From WTJX01 sp045106295 (lineage in GTDB: Bacteria; Bacteroidota; Bacteroidia; Cytophagales; JAAEPT01), in contig JBGCEI010000175.1 in assembly GCA_045106295.1 (NCBI GenBank), positions 1 through 27,296 of the forward strand: a DNA stretch of 27,296 bases. Direction: 5' to 3'. Within the stretch, counting starts at the first letter, position 1. Every line of letters begins with the position of its first letter. Positions 7,401 through 15,397 of this stretch are shown here, piece by piece. The translations under genes were made by a program, and so were the position numbers. The notes under the pieces are model-generated. The model was not told the origin of the DNA. It saw nothing but the letters and a program-made list of their open reading frames with translations, and did not search any database.

Positions 7401-9239
7401 AATTAGCCCTAATTCACGATCATAAGATATTAAGTGTTGGCTTTCTAATGTCGGCAAGGCACTTTTTATGTCTCTTACTTTTAGATTAGCATAGTCGGCT
7501 AATGTTTCAGGAGAGAAAGGCCGCTTTCTATTTCTATACCAAAAGTTTGTTATTAATTGAAGCGGATGGAATCTATTAATCCCTTTTAGCTGAATGTATT
7601 TTTCATTGCTATAAAAGGCTTTAGATTTAAATGAAGCTTCACGGACATGGCTTGCATAAAAGTTTTTAAATATAATATGTTGTGCAGAGTCATTTATGCT
7701 CCAGAAGAGTTGGTCCACGTCTATTTCGATATCATGATACGAGTCAGAAAAGGGAGAATACTTCATATATGTATTCTTGTTTTTTATGAGGTTAAGTTCT
7801 TCTTTATATTTATCATATTTAGCGTATAGCCCCTTATGAAAAATAGAATCTCTTTTATGGTAGACAGTAGACTTAGCATACTTACTTCTAATAAAGCCCT
7901 CTTCTAATTCGAAGATATTGGACTCTAGCTTGAATTGGTGATTGTCATGAGAAAAACGTAATTCACCGTTTTTATTCTCTAAGCATTCAATATAAATCTT
8001 TTTCCCTTTAATATGAATGCCCCCTTTCAGGTCTAAGTATTTCCCTGGGTTTAGAATCTGATACTGACTTTTGTAAGATATAAACCTAGGAAATGTGTAG
8101 TTGTTATTTTGTTTAGGACTATTTTTCATTCGGTATTCGAATAGTCCAAGAGCAGGCTCTTCTAACCGTTTAGGATAAGTAGTGGAAGCTTGCCCAATTT
8201 CAATAGTAGGCTTATTTAAGTCTAATGAAAATTCTTCAAAACTTGTTGTAATGGTATCTAAACCTTCAATTTGTTGCCAATTAAAAAAGCCACCTTTGCC
8301 TACAAATATGTTGCGATCATACATAAATGAACCAGACGTGTTCTTTAGGACAATAGTATCGTATTGGGAAGCAAATACGAGGTCTACATCATTCACCTCA
8401 GCTATCATTCCTTCTATAAGAGGAATCTCTTCTATAGCAAAAATAGATTCCTCTTCTTCAGGTTCAAAGATATTAGCAGGGTCGGGGTCAGTACTTTCTT
8501 CCCAGCTATCCCAATCATCAGTTTTTTCCTCTTCTGTACCATTATCTCCAAAGTCAGCCCAAGGGTCTTTCTCACTTTCTTCTCCCCAAGGGTCCTCCTC
8601 ATCGCCCCAACCATCATCTTCACCAGTTTCTCCCCAACCAGAGTTTTCTTCTTTTGTTTCCTCTTGAGGCTCTACTTCTTGCTCAATAGTTTCCTCTTCA
8701 AAAGACTCTTCTTGTGGTAATAGTGCTTTAAAAAAGATATTTGTTGGATTGGCTATTCGCACTTCATAAGCTCCTATTTTATGGATTACACCTGTCTTAA
8801 TAAGGTGCGTTGATTTTTTTAAGAACGAATGAATTTCTTCTTTTTCTCCCTGTCTGATGAGTTGTAGATCGGCATAAAGTAATGAATCGATAGCTTCAGA
8901 GGGGAATTTTTGTACGACTGCAGCTTCATGTATTTGGGTTACTAGCTGTGAAAGTGCTCCGCTCCAAGTAAGCTTTTTTTTGATTGCTGCCTTCACGGCT
9001 AATACTAATGTATCCTTTTGTTGTTCTAATAAGATAGTATTCCATAGTTTAGTAAACTCAAATGTTTTCTCTACTCTTACATCTTCATGTAAGCTTTGTA
9101 GACCGGCTACTATACTGTCGTATATAGTGATTGTTTTAGATTCGGTTTGCTCGTCAAACGTAAGTTGGTTTTCTTCGTTTTGAGCTACAGCACCAATTGC
9201 TATTAGTAGAAATAAGAATATGTATGTTATCCGTTTCAT
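4419..9239 (-). CDS. Giant exported protein of unknown function with acidic Trp/Gly-rich tract
   Basis: I do not recognise a named family for this 1606-residue protein. Residues 1-19 are a signal peptide (ending GAVAQ). Residues about 20-175 look helical. Residues about 177-266 are an extremely acidic low-complexity tract with six regularly placed tryptophans (202, 211, 218, 227, 243, 246), mostly in WG, WA or WD contexts. The rest is rich in beta strands with many Asp-Ser/Thr turns. It is interrupted near 572-622 by a helical stretch resembling a winged-helix fold (PETLADYANLKVRDI and following). It has only two cysteines that I found, one near 419 and one in the middle, and no C-terminal sorting domain is obvious. 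It sits 37 bases behind prmA and ahead of plsY on the same strand. A periplasmic or cell-surface structural role is inference only. The reading frame is intact over its whole length. Confidence 0.85.
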   Translation of the reverse strand: MKRITYIFLFLLIAIGAVAQNEENQLTFDEQTESKTITIYDSIVAGLQSLHEDVRVEKTFEFTKLWNTILLEQQKDTLVLAVKAAIKKKLTWSGALSQLVTQIHEAAVVQKFPSEAIDSLLYADLQLIRQGEKEEIHSFLKKSTHLIKTGVIHKIGAYEVRIANPTNIFFKALLPQEESFEEETIEQEVEPQEETKEENSGWGETGEDDGWGDEEDPWGEESEKDPWADFGDNGTEEEKTDDWDSWEESTDPDPANIFEPEEEESIFAIEEIPLIEGMIAEVNDVDLVFASQYDTIVLKNTSGSFMYDRNIFVGKGGFFNWQQIEGLDTITTSFEEFSLDLNKPTIEIGQASTTYPKRLEEPALGLFEYRMKNSPKQNNNYTFPRFISYKSQYQILNPGKYLDLKGGIHIKGKKIYIECLENKNGELRFSHDNHQFKLESNIFELEEGFIRSKYAKSTVYHKRDSIFHKGLYAKYDKYKEELNLIKNKNTYMKYSPFSDSYHDIEIDVDQLFWSINDSAQHIIFKNFYASHVREASFKSKAFYSNEKYIQLKGINRFHPLQLITNFWYRNRKRPFSPETLADYANLKVRDIKSALPTLESQHLISYDRELGLIDVEKKGRLWLMSLKGLVDHDQFEITSLNASSFNAEMSTETGALKVYFVNKLSIADSLKIDITLSDSTVEIHENKNFDFAGKIETSMEKFSGSSFHFNYDSFFVQMDTVDYIAISLENKNEKNTTKKKEEDGDGVDRTLHKSSGTLYLNEPNNKSFTIFYPQYPYFHSQSGAYVFFDQKHILGGAYGKKVYFYIPPFAMDSLSHNGLKEVRFKGDFTTNNILPDMEEDLIVMEDKSLGIQNKIPSNGFPLYGDKGTLFGEFKMDRQGLRAKGNYTYLNVDAYSDDFVLFEDSVVTNGTLLTLQQGTHAEIEGEYAPFPAMSVSNYRLVMDKNKDQFTISNLKKDFSLFNGGASMSGTMTISKRGAFGQGVLKSKGTRAFSSNFIFKETSFESRNTKFEIPSTTPKTPALTCENVKLDFKLDDRVAYFSPEKAGEASNSFPLLKFKTSLYSGVWQMDDNTISFSSDHTDTTLSIFRSTRKDQDYLSIPAKKGIYYKDSLVLVIKQIEKIRVGGTEIYPKGDFVKVRENAEIDSLKNAIIKVDTTHLLYDASIKIHSRNRFDGTANYDYTIADGSRFVLPFSGFSKHEEKTDSSTHIMIKATTTVSEEDRFYVQPKMQFKGDVTFYSKKKKLAFDGYIKPSISGAIKIDEWIRYTSTGEDELVLIALDSLYNEEGKQLHSGLFLSHVDRDLYYNLLGPKQTPTDNSSFPTEGYLFRDESKKQVLVGPKNRIEKTSSKGNLMTYDERTNKLYFDGKFNLSFAKDSNNVTLEASGEEEFNIRYQRHKVNSMMKIFFNIPLLAYSKMAFIFSDLADELEKRGASEKITNRNKRAIQFFNDSTTVEDLDFTDLPPFMSNIALAKGIVFTDINMTWSPDNSAWYSQEKAILSNISRTEIDAEFTTYLEVINWTGGDVINLYMEAEGKTWFYFSYKEKENTLYVRSSKKDFNDLFFTKKVKEPKPGQLGLRLSSDMEKTNYVDNFRSTYLGLTIDSFEKEEE

Positions 9240-9276
9240 TATTAATAGACTTTGTGTAACCTATGTTATATGAACT

Positions 9277-10098
9277 TTATTTAGTAAATACTAGAGACGA
9301 CCATTTCCCGTCATCAGAAGATTTTGTGAGATGTAAGCCTGCTTTTTTTGCTGATTGCTCAATGTCATTATTGTCTTCAATAAAAAAACCACTCATTAAC
9401 AATTTACCTCCTTTAGTTAAACGTAAAGCAAAGTTAGGTATTTCATTAAGAAGTACATTTTTATTGATATTGGCCAAAATAATATCTCTTTTTTCCTTTT
9501 CTGGAAGCGTATCGATACTGTCGCATAAATAGGTACGGATATGCTCACAGTTATTTGAAGCGATGTTTTCTAATGTGTTTTCGTAAGACCACTCATCGAT
9601 ATCGTAAGCTGTTACATCAGTAGATCCTCGTAGTTCTGCCATGATGGCGAGTACGCCAGTACCACAACCTGCATCCACGACCTTTTTATTTGTATGGACA
9701 ATTGTTAACTGGTGTTGCAGCATTAAACTCGTAGTGGCATGATGACCTGTACCAAATGACATTTTTGGAGTAATTAAGATTTCATGTGTACACCCTGCAG
9801 ATTTATGAAAAGGAGCCCTTATTTGTATGTCAGTACCAATAATTACAGGGTCGTAGTTTTTTTCCCATTCTTCGTTCCAGTTTTTATTCTCTAATCTATT
9901 GACTTTAAATTTAGGTTCTACAGATAAGATGGTTAAGACTGATGTTAGTGCTTTTTCATCATATAGCTCACTATTGATATAAGCATTGATTCCTGAATCA
10001 GTTTCTAAGAAAGAGTCATACTTTTTTTCTGCTAATAAAGCACTGAGTTCGTCGCTTAGTGCTGTTGGTATTTCTATTGAAATTTCTAAAAAATTCAT
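9277..10098 (-). CDS. prmA: Ribosomal protein L11 methyltransferase
   Basis: Cytoplasmic S-adenosylmethionine-dependent enzyme that methylates ribosomal protein L11. The 273-residue protein has the family layout: an N-terminal substrate-recognition domain (about 1-70), a linker with the conserved TPKMSFGTGHHATT region (about 111-123), then a Rossmann methyltransferase with motif I DAGCGTGVLAI (142-152) and a catalytic-loop ANIN (about 209-212). It is divergently placed from pyrF with 100 bases between. On its own strand it is first in the series prmA, giant exported protein, plsY; the 37-base gap to the next gene suggests cotranscription. Confidence 0.95.
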   Translation of the reverse strand: MNFLEISIEIPTALSDELSALLAEKKYDSFLETDSGINAYINSELYDEKALTSVLTILSVEPKFKVNRLENKNWNEEWEKNYDPVIIGTDIQIRAPFHKSAGCTHEILITPKMSFGTGHHATTSLMLQHQLTIVHTNKKVVDAGCGTGVLAIMAELRGSTDVTAYDIDEWSYENTLENIASNNCEHIRTYLCDSIDTLPEKEKRDIILANINKNVLLNEIPNFALRLTKGGKLLMSGFFIEDNNDIEQSAKKAGLHLTKSSDDGKWSSLVFTK

Positions 10099-10151
10099 CT
10101 TGTTTTATTCACCTAATCTTAAATCTACTTAATTGCTGAGTATTTTTTGCA

Positions 10152-10180
10152 TTTGGAGAGATAGAATTACACTATCTTTA
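10152..10180 (+). promoter_or_regulatory. Candidate Bacteroidota-type promoter for pyrF
   Basis: TTTG at 10152-10155 and TATCTTTA at 10173-10180 match the phylum's -33 (TTG) and -7 (TAnnTTTG, last base differing) elements with a 17-base spacer. This would start transcription about 10-12 bases before the pyrF ATG, giving a very short leader. Identified by eye only. Confidence 0.45.
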
Positions 10181-10198
10181 GGTCGATTTTAGAAAAAC

Positions 10199-11017
10199 AT
10201 GACTAGAGAACAATTAATTCAACAAATAAAAACCAAGAAATCGTACCTAAGCGTAGGCTTAGATACTGATTTAAAGAAGATTCCAACACATCTTCTCAAA
10301 GAAAAAGATCCCATTTTTGCCTTTAATCAACAAATAATAGATGCTACTGCAGATTATTGCGTTGCCTACAAACCAAATATAGCCTTTTATGAAGCAATGG
10401 GATCAAAAGGATGGGAGTCATTACAAAAAACACTGGAGTACATTCCAACCGAATGTTTTACGATAGCAGATGCCAAGAGAGGTGATATAGGCAATACCGC
10501 TGCTATGTATGCAGATACCTTTTTTAAAACATATGAATTTGATTCGGTGACAGTAGCTCCCTACATGGGGAAAGATTCTGTTACGCCATTTTTACAGACT
10601 GAAGAAAAGTGGGTGATACTTTTAGCGTTAACTTCTAATCAAGGAGCATATGACTTCCAGACCATGAAACTTGAAAGTGGTGAATATGTGTATGAACAAG
10701 TATTAAAAAAGAGTAAAGAATGGGGCTCTGTAGATCAGATGATGTTTGTAGTTGGCGCTACCAAGGCTGCTGAATTAGAGAGTATTAGAAAGATTATTCC
10801 TCACAATTTCTTATTGGTTCCTGGGGTAGGAGCACAAGGAGGGAGCTTGGAAGAAGTATCTCGCTATGGGATGAATCAAGACTGTGGCTTGTTAGTAAAC
10901 TCATCAAGAGGTATCATTTATGCATCTGATGGAGAAGATTTTGCACAAGTATCCAAAAGAAAAGCGAGAGACATGCAAGAACAGATGGAGGTGTGTTTAG
11001 GCAGGTATTCTAAATAG
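10199..11017 (+). CDS. pyrF: Orotidine 5'-phosphate decarboxylase, type 2
   Basis: Converts OMP to UMP, the last step of de novo pyrimidine synthesis. The catalytic signature DAKRGDIGNT is at 91-100, with Lys93 and Asp96 as the proton-donor pair. The 272-residue length and the DAKRGDIG wording are those of the longer type 2 (PF00215) enzymes of Bacteroidota, myxobacteria and actinobacteria rather than the shorter E. coli type. The phosphate-binding PGVGAQGG and VNSSRGIIYAS segments lie in the C-terminal third. The next gene starts 36 bases on, same strand, and may be cotranscribed. Confidence 0.97.
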   Translation: MTREQLIQQIKTKKSYLSVGLDTDLKKIPTHLLKEKDPIFAFNQQIIDATADYCVAYKPNIAFYEAMGSKGWESLQKTLEYIPTECFTIADAKRGDIGNTAAMYADTFFKTYEFDSVTVAPYMGKDSVTPFLQTEEKWVILLALTSNQGAYDFQTMKLESGEYVYEQVLKKSKEWGSVDQMMFVVGATKAAELESIRKIIPHNFLLVPGVGAQGGSLEEVSRYGMNQDCGLLVNSSRGIIYASDGEDFAQVSKRKARDMQEQMEVCLGRYSK

Positions 11018-11053
11018 ATGATTTTCTAGTTTCTTCTTTTAAAAGTCAGTGAC

Positions 11054-11575
11054 ATGAAACAAGAGTTTACGGCTGTTTATGAAGTGTTTACTGATAACTC
11101 ACTGTGGGGAGGGCATATTAAAGTGCCTTTAAAGTATATAAAGCCATTTATTGACGAAGGAAGGAATAAAAAGCGTGTAATATGCTGCTTGTCTAATACA
11201 GAATGTATTCATGCCGCTCTTATGTCTGATGGAGCTGGAGGCTTCTTTATTATGATTAATAAAGAACTAAAGAAGAAACTCGATTTGTCAGAGGGGAGTA
11301 AGCTTACCGTTTCTTTAGAAGAAGACACCAGTAAATACGGCATTCCTATGCCGGAAGAGATGCAAGAACTAATGGGTCAAGATTCTGAAGGAGACCATTA
11401 CTTTCATGCGTTAACACGAGGGAAGCAACGTTCATTACTTTACCTTATTGGTAAGCCCAAAACTTCTGGTACTAGGTTGAAGAAAGCACTTGTTATTATT
11501 AATTATTTAAAAGGAACGAAGGGAAAGCTAGATTTTAAAGAATTGAATCAAGCTATGAAAAACAGCTCCTATTAG
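11054..11575 (+). CDS. DUF1905 / YdeI-OmdA-like protein
   Basis: A 173-residue cytoplasmic protein with two parts: an N-terminal DUF1905-like beta-barrel (about 5-88; contains the WGGHIKVPLKYI and GGFFIMINKELKKKL strands) and a C-terminal helical YdeI/OmdA (PF13376) segment (about 96-155; PMPEEMQELM, then a helix pair ending in SGTRLKKALVIINYL). The family has been tied to bacteriocin tolerance in a few species, but its biochemical role is unclear and that link should not be transferred here. It lies 36 bases behind pyrF. Its stop codon overlaps by 4 bases the stop of the convergent HAD gene. Confidence 0.82.
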   Translation: MKQEFTAVYEVFTDNSLWGGHIKVPLKYIKPFIDEGRNKKRVICCLSNTECIHAALMSDGAGGFFIMINKELKKKLDLSEGSKLTVSLEEDTSKYGIPMPEEMQELMGQDSEGDHYFHALTRGKQRSLLYLIGKPKTSGTRLKKALVIINYLKGTKGKLDFKELNQAMKNSSY

Positions 11576-12171
11576 TTTATCACTTGTGATGGAATAAGTG
11601 TCCATTGCATATTTGCAGCTTCGGCGGCTTCTATTCCTTTTTGTGCATCTTCAAAAACGAGGCACTTCTCAGGGTGTACTTGCATGAAATTTGCTGCTTT
11701 TAAGAACATTTCAGGATTTGGTTTTCCTTTTTGCACATCATCCTGTGTGTAAATGACATCAAAAAGGTCTTTTATGTGCAAAAGGTCTAATGTTTCAAAC
11801 ACATCTTTTCTACACCCTCCGCTACAAACAGCAATTGGAAACCCGTTTTCTTTTCTGTCAATAGCGTAGTTCACCACTGATTGAATAGGTTTGATCTGAG
11901 GTATTAATTCTGAAAATATTGAAACCTTATGCTTATCGACAGAAGTAGGCTCTAACCTTTCGTTAAGTTCCCTGTTGAAATAATTGATACTATCTTCCAA
12001 ACTCATTCCAGCTAAGCTGTAAAATAATTTTTCTGAGAAATTGAAAGTAGCTCCGTTTTTAGCTAATGCTTCTTTCCATGCTATGTAATGCAAGGGCATG
12101 GTATCAGCTAGTGTACCATCGCAATCAAAAATATACCCTTCAAATGAGTAGTCTGGAATAGTGAACTTCAT
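11572..12171 (-). CDS. HAD-superfamily sugar-phosphate phosphatase/phosphomutase-like
   Basis: Cytoplasmic haloacid dehalogenase family hydrolase of the beta-phosphoglucomutase/YqaB type. Motif I is DCDGT (16-20, Asp16 nucleophile and Asp18 general acid), motif II is the Ser118 in VCSGG, motif III is Lys150 in GKPNPE, and motif IV is the acidic pair ED (174-175). The cap sits between motif I and motif II (about 25-100), as in subfamily IA enzymes. The 199-residue length fits fructose-1-phosphate/6-phosphogluconate type phosphatases, but the substrate cannot be assigned. It begins 7 bases behind the broken uracil-DNA glycosylase gene on the same strand, so the two were probably one transcription unit. 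Confidence 0.88.
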   Translation of the reverse strand: MKFTIPDYSFEGYIFDCDGTLADTMPLHYIAWKEALAKNGATFNFSEKLFYSLAGMSLEDSINYFNRELNERLEPTSVDKHKVSIFSELIPQIKPIQSVVNYAIDRKENGFPIAVCSGGCRKDVFETLDLLHIKDLFDVIYTQDDVQKGKPNPEMFLKAANFMQVHPEKCLVFEDAQKGIEAAEAANMQWTLIPSQVIN

Positions 12172-12178
12172 ATTTTAG

Positions 12179-12753
12179 TTAGGTAGTTAGAATACGCTGT
12201 ACTTCTTCTCTGAGTGTAGGTATTACCTCTCTTTTGAACCACGAATTCTTTGCTTGCCATATGTTATTTCTTGGAGAGGGGTGAGGGAGCACAAAATAGC
12301 GAGGTAAATAGTCCTGATACGATCGCACTGTTTCAGTTAGTGTTTTTTTTGCTTTCTTACCTAAGTAATAGTCCTGTGCATATTTACCAATTAACAGAAC
12401 CAGTTCTACTTCCTTCATTTGTTCGAATAGTTGCTCATGCCAGGCAGGCGCACATTCAGGTCTGGGTGGTAAATCGCCACTTTTTCCTCTGCCTGGGTAA
12501 CAAAAACCCATAGGGATGATGCCTACCTGTGAACTGTCGTAAAATGTATCAGCATCTAGTTAAGTCCACTCTCTTAAATTCTCTCCACTTTTATCATCCC
12601 AAGGAATTCCACTGGCGTGCACAGCAGTTCCTGGCGCCTGCCCTATTATAATTAGTTTACTGGTAAGAGTAGCTTTAGTACAGGTCTTGGTCCCAATGGG
12701 AGATGAGAAGTACATAAAACACACCCCTCTATTTCTTGGAGTAAGTCTTTCAA
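12179..12753 (-). pseudogene. Broken uracil-DNA glycosylase family gene (frameshift and nonsense codon)
   Basis: Reading the minus strand from a possible TTG start at 12751-12753 gives an N-terminus with a CxxC pair and HLPLGPRPVL. About one base is then missing near 12673-12677; the first frame ends at a stop at 12652-12654. In the shifted frame the gene continues with GQAPGTAVHASGIPWDD (the glycosylase active-site motif) and LREWT. It then meets an in-frame TAA at 12560-12562, and goes on without further damage: GFCYPG, PRPECAP and HPSPRN (the second active-site motif), ending at 12179. Joined, this makes about 190 residues, the usual length, with four cysteines placed as in the Fe-S uracil-DNA glycosylases (families 4/5, PF03167). 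With two lesions the gene is probably inactive unless these are sequencing errors. The last open piece (from the ATG at 12509-12511) encodes only the C-terminal 110 residues and lacks motif A. Confidence 0.85.
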
Positions 12754-12800
12754 ATAAATTACGCTTAGCGGTTACACAAAAGTAACCTTAAATGGGATAT

Positions 12801-12833
12801 AAAAAAAGGCTATCCCCCGAGAGGGGATAGCCT
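12801..12833 (-). terminator. Intrinsic terminator of the dsbD-like gene
   Basis: AGGCTATCCCC (12807-12817) pairs perfectly with GGGGATAGCCT (12823-12833) around a 5-base loop. On the minus strand the stem is followed directly by seven T residues (12801-12807 complement), the classic intrinsic terminator form. It lies about 135 bases past the stop codon of the DsbD-like gene. The stretch between (12834-12967) shows no gene. Confidence 0.85.
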
Positions 12834-12967
12834 AAACTAAACATCAAACCAAAAGCTATTACTAGCTCTCTTGGTATAAAACTAACAAAAAGGAGTATCA
12901 AATTTAGAAGAACTAGATGAACCCTTTCTTTTTCTAGTTTAATGCGCTAGAAAGCTATTTATATGAT

Positions 12968-15067
12968 TTATTTAAACGTTTTGAAATTAGTTAAACCGTT
13001 GTCCAAAAACGATAAAAAGGCACGTGTATCTAAGTTGTACTGATGCGGATCAGTTAATTCATTTAGTATAATCAGTTCACCTTCTTGGTTTGCTTCTAAG
13101 ATTAAATAATAAGGCTGAGCATGGATCCCGAATTTATGTAATAAAAAGTCGTTATTCAGCTCCCTCATCATACTTATTTTCTCCATTTCTGAATTCGTGT
13201 ATTGTTCTTCTATAGGCAATTCTATTATTCTATCATCGGCATACATGGCTAGAATTACAAAATCAGATTTTAATTTTTCTAGCACCTGAGGATCAGACCA
13301 TACACTAGCCTCCATCTGCCTACAGTTAGTACACCCATGTCCTGTTACGTCTATAAAAAGAGGTTTGTTTTGCTCTTTTGCACAGCAAATAGCTTGTCTA
13401 ATATCAAAATAACCAGAAAGCCCAAGAGGCAAATGCAATTGATCACCATACAACGGTTCTTCGCAAATATGCTGTGGATCACTTTGAATAGGGGTATGTG
13501 AAAAGTGAGTAGTTGTTTTGGGAGGCAATATCCCTGATAAGAATTTTAATGGCGCACCCCATAAGCCTGGGATCATATAAATGGTAAAAGCTAAGGTTGC
13601 AATGGCAAATAATAACCTAGGCACACCCAAATGATCTAATTTACTATCATGCGAGAGTGTTATTTTCCCAATTAGGTAAAGAAACATGATTCCGAAAATA
13701 GCAATCCAAATTACTAGAAACGTATCTCTACTTAATAAATGCCAGTGATACGCCTGGTCTGCCACACTTAAAAATTTAAAAGCTAATGCCAGCTCCAACA
13801 AACCAAAAATCACTTTTACACTGTTTAGCCATCCGCCAGATTTTGGTAAACGGCTCAACCAAGAAGGGAAAATAGCAAATAAAGCAAATGGAACAGCAAA
13901 GGCAGTAGAGTAACCCAACATACCAGCAATAGGTTTTCTCCATTCACCGCCAGCAGACTCTATTAATATGGTTCCTACCAATGGACCCGTACACGAAAAG
14001 GAAACCAGTACAAGTGTAAACGACATAAAGAATATCCCCAATATTCCTCCTTTTTCGGATTGTTGGTCTACCGAGTTAATGAATTTATTAGGCAGTGTAA
14101 TTTCAAAAAGCCCTAAAAAAGAAAGGCCAAATAAAATAAAAACCACAAAGAATAAGATATTAGTCACCCAACTAGTGGCTAACCAATTAGCAAAACCAGG
14201 GCCACTGATGTAGGCGATCAGTGTACCTAATAAGGTGTAGATAAAAACGATAAAAAAACCATACAGTAAACCTGTACGAATGGCTGACGACCTAGATGAA
14301 TTATTGGAAGTAAAGAAACTAACCGTCATAGGAATCATAGGGAATACGCAAGGAGTCAGTAAAGCACCCAGCCCTACCAAAAAAGAGATTCCGGCAAATA
14401 AGAGCAAGGTAATAAAGTTCTTAGGTTTTTTGACTTCTTTAGAAAAACGATTGACTACAATATCGTCTAAGCCAGCTTTTCGTTTGCAAGCAGTGTGGTC
14501 TACAGAATATTGCTTAGAAGATTCATCTTCTGATCCTGAAGAATTAATAGTTACTAAATTATTTCCCTGAACTGTTTTTGTATGGTGCTCCCTACGGGCA
14601 ATGCCCCCGCCTGCCGTTTCAATAGAAAATTTGTTGCCAAAAAATGGAATGCACTGCGACTCTGTACAGGTTTGGTAATCATAAGTCCCAGAGAGGCTTG
14701 AAGGGTTATTAGCTAATACTTCTACCTTTTGAGTGTAAGTTCCTTTGTGAGAAAAGTAGCGGTATTTACAGCCAAATATCTCGTCCTTCTTTACTTTGTC
14801 ACCAACAGCTTTTAGTGAACCAATTAATTGGTAGTCAGGGTTTTCTTCAAATACAATAGTAGTAGGTAAAGGGTCACATTTGTAACCAATAGAATAGATG
14901 TACCAGTTATCTGCTATGTCTACTTTTATGATGACATCCACTTGGTCCCCTTTGGATAATGTTTCTTTAGAAAAAGTAAAATCCCAACTTGTATGATCAT
15001 CAGGAACCTGAGCTAAGCCAAGTGAAAAAGTAAATAGAGTAAGTAGTAAGGTATAAAGTCGTTTCAT
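12968..15067 (-). CDS. dsbD: DsbD-type thiol:disulfide interchange protein
   Basis: Inner-membrane reductant carrier moving electrons from cytoplasmic thioredoxin to periplasmic proteins. A signal peptide (1-19, ending LAQ) is followed by the DsbD alpha-like domain (about 25-150) with Cys134 and Cys139 in YQTCTESQC; the usual spacing differs a little from E. coli. The membrane domain (about 215-505) carries the paired cysteines Cys240 in LTPCVFPM and Cys359 in SFSCTGP. The C-terminal thioredoxin domain (about 545-699) has the CxxC motif CTNC (579-582). All three redox pairs are therefore present. The 699-residue length is slightly longer than many homologues because of a low-complexity linker near 150-200. 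It is monocistronic by position, with its own terminator at 12801-12833. The partner proteins are not nearby. Confidence 0.93.
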   Translation of the reverse strand: MKRLYTLLLTLFTFSLGLAQVPDDHTSWDFTFSKETLSKGDQVDVIIKVDIADNWYIYSIGYKCDPLPTTIVFEENPDYQLIGSLKAVGDKVKKDEIFGCKYRYFSHKGTYTQKVEVLANNPSSLSGTYDYQTCTESQCIPFFGNKFSIETAGGGIARREHHTKTVQGNNLVTINSSGSEDESSKQYSVDHTACKRKAGLDDIVVNRFSKEVKKPKNFITLLLFAGISFLVGLGALLTPCVFPMIPMTVSFFTSNNSSRSSAIRTGLLYGFFIVFIYTLLGTLIAYISGPGFANWLATSWVTNILFFVVFILFGLSFLGLFEITLPNKFINSVDQQSEKGGILGIFFMSFTLVLVSFSCTGPLVGTILIESAGGEWRKPIAGMLGYSTAFAVPFALFAIFPSWLSRLPKSGGWLNSVKVIFGLLELALAFKFLSVADQAYHWHLLSRDTFLVIWIAIFGIMFLYLIGKITLSHDSKLDHLGVPRLLFAIATLAFTIYMIPGLWGAPLKFLSGILPPKTTTHFSHTPIQSDPQHICEEPLYGDQLHLPLGLSGYFDIRQAICCAKEQNKPLFIDVTGHGCTNCRQMEASVWSDPQVLEKLKSDFVILAMYADDRIIELPIEEQYTNSEMEKISMMRELNNDFLLHKFGIHAQPYYLILEANQEGELIILNELTDPHQYNLDTRAFLSFLDNGLTNFKTFK

Positions 15068-15397
15068 GTGTTTTGAATTAGTATCAAGTAGCTAGTATTA
15101 AGACTTTGGTAACACAATTTCTTTTTATTAAAAAAAACTAGTGCCTTCGTTACCAATAGTTAACTACTTTTTACTTGAATGTTTCAGTTGGTTTATTTTT
15201 TAACTAAATATACTAAATAGTTCTGTACTAGTTGGTTTTAGCAGGCTAAGTAAGTAAGAAAAATAATGGTATGTCTGTTTAGTTACATTATTCATCTAAG
15301 TAATAGGGTGCTTATCTAGTTGATATAAATTGTCTATTCATCTTTGAAATTCCGGAACTTAATTCCGAAATTTCAAACTTAAATTAGTGTAAAAACG
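15068..15397. other. Divergent intergenic region with an imperfect inverted repeat
   Basis: 330 bases of AT-rich DNA between two divergent genes, with no ORF or RNA gene that I can support. The clearest element is an inverted repeat at 15343-15357 and 15363-15377 (TTTGAAATTCCGGAA and its near-perfect complement, 14 of 15 bases, 5-base spacer) about 20 bases before the trmN6 start. A weak promoter-like pair, TTG at 15320-15322 and CATCTTTG at 15339-15346, overlaps its left edge with a 16-base spacer. If that promoter is real, the inverted repeat would straddle the start site, as an operator or a 5' leader hairpin. Confidence 0.4.

Noticed and set aside
8182..8667. 161-codon plus-strand ORF rich in Ser and Pro, opposite the giant exported gene
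   Set aside because: It is the mirror of the acidic Glu/Asp/Trp tract on the other strand (GAA/GAG/GAT codons read as Ser/Leu-type codons); no independent start context, domain or composition supports it.
12250..12513. 87-codon plus-strand ORF over the broken glycosylase
   Set aside because: The minus strand here encodes clear glycosylase motifs; the plus-strand reading has no recognisable domain.
12560..12562. TAA in the glycosylase as a programmed recoding site
   Set aside because: TAA is not used for selenocysteine or pyrrolysine, and a separate frameshift upstream makes simple decay or sequencing error more likely.
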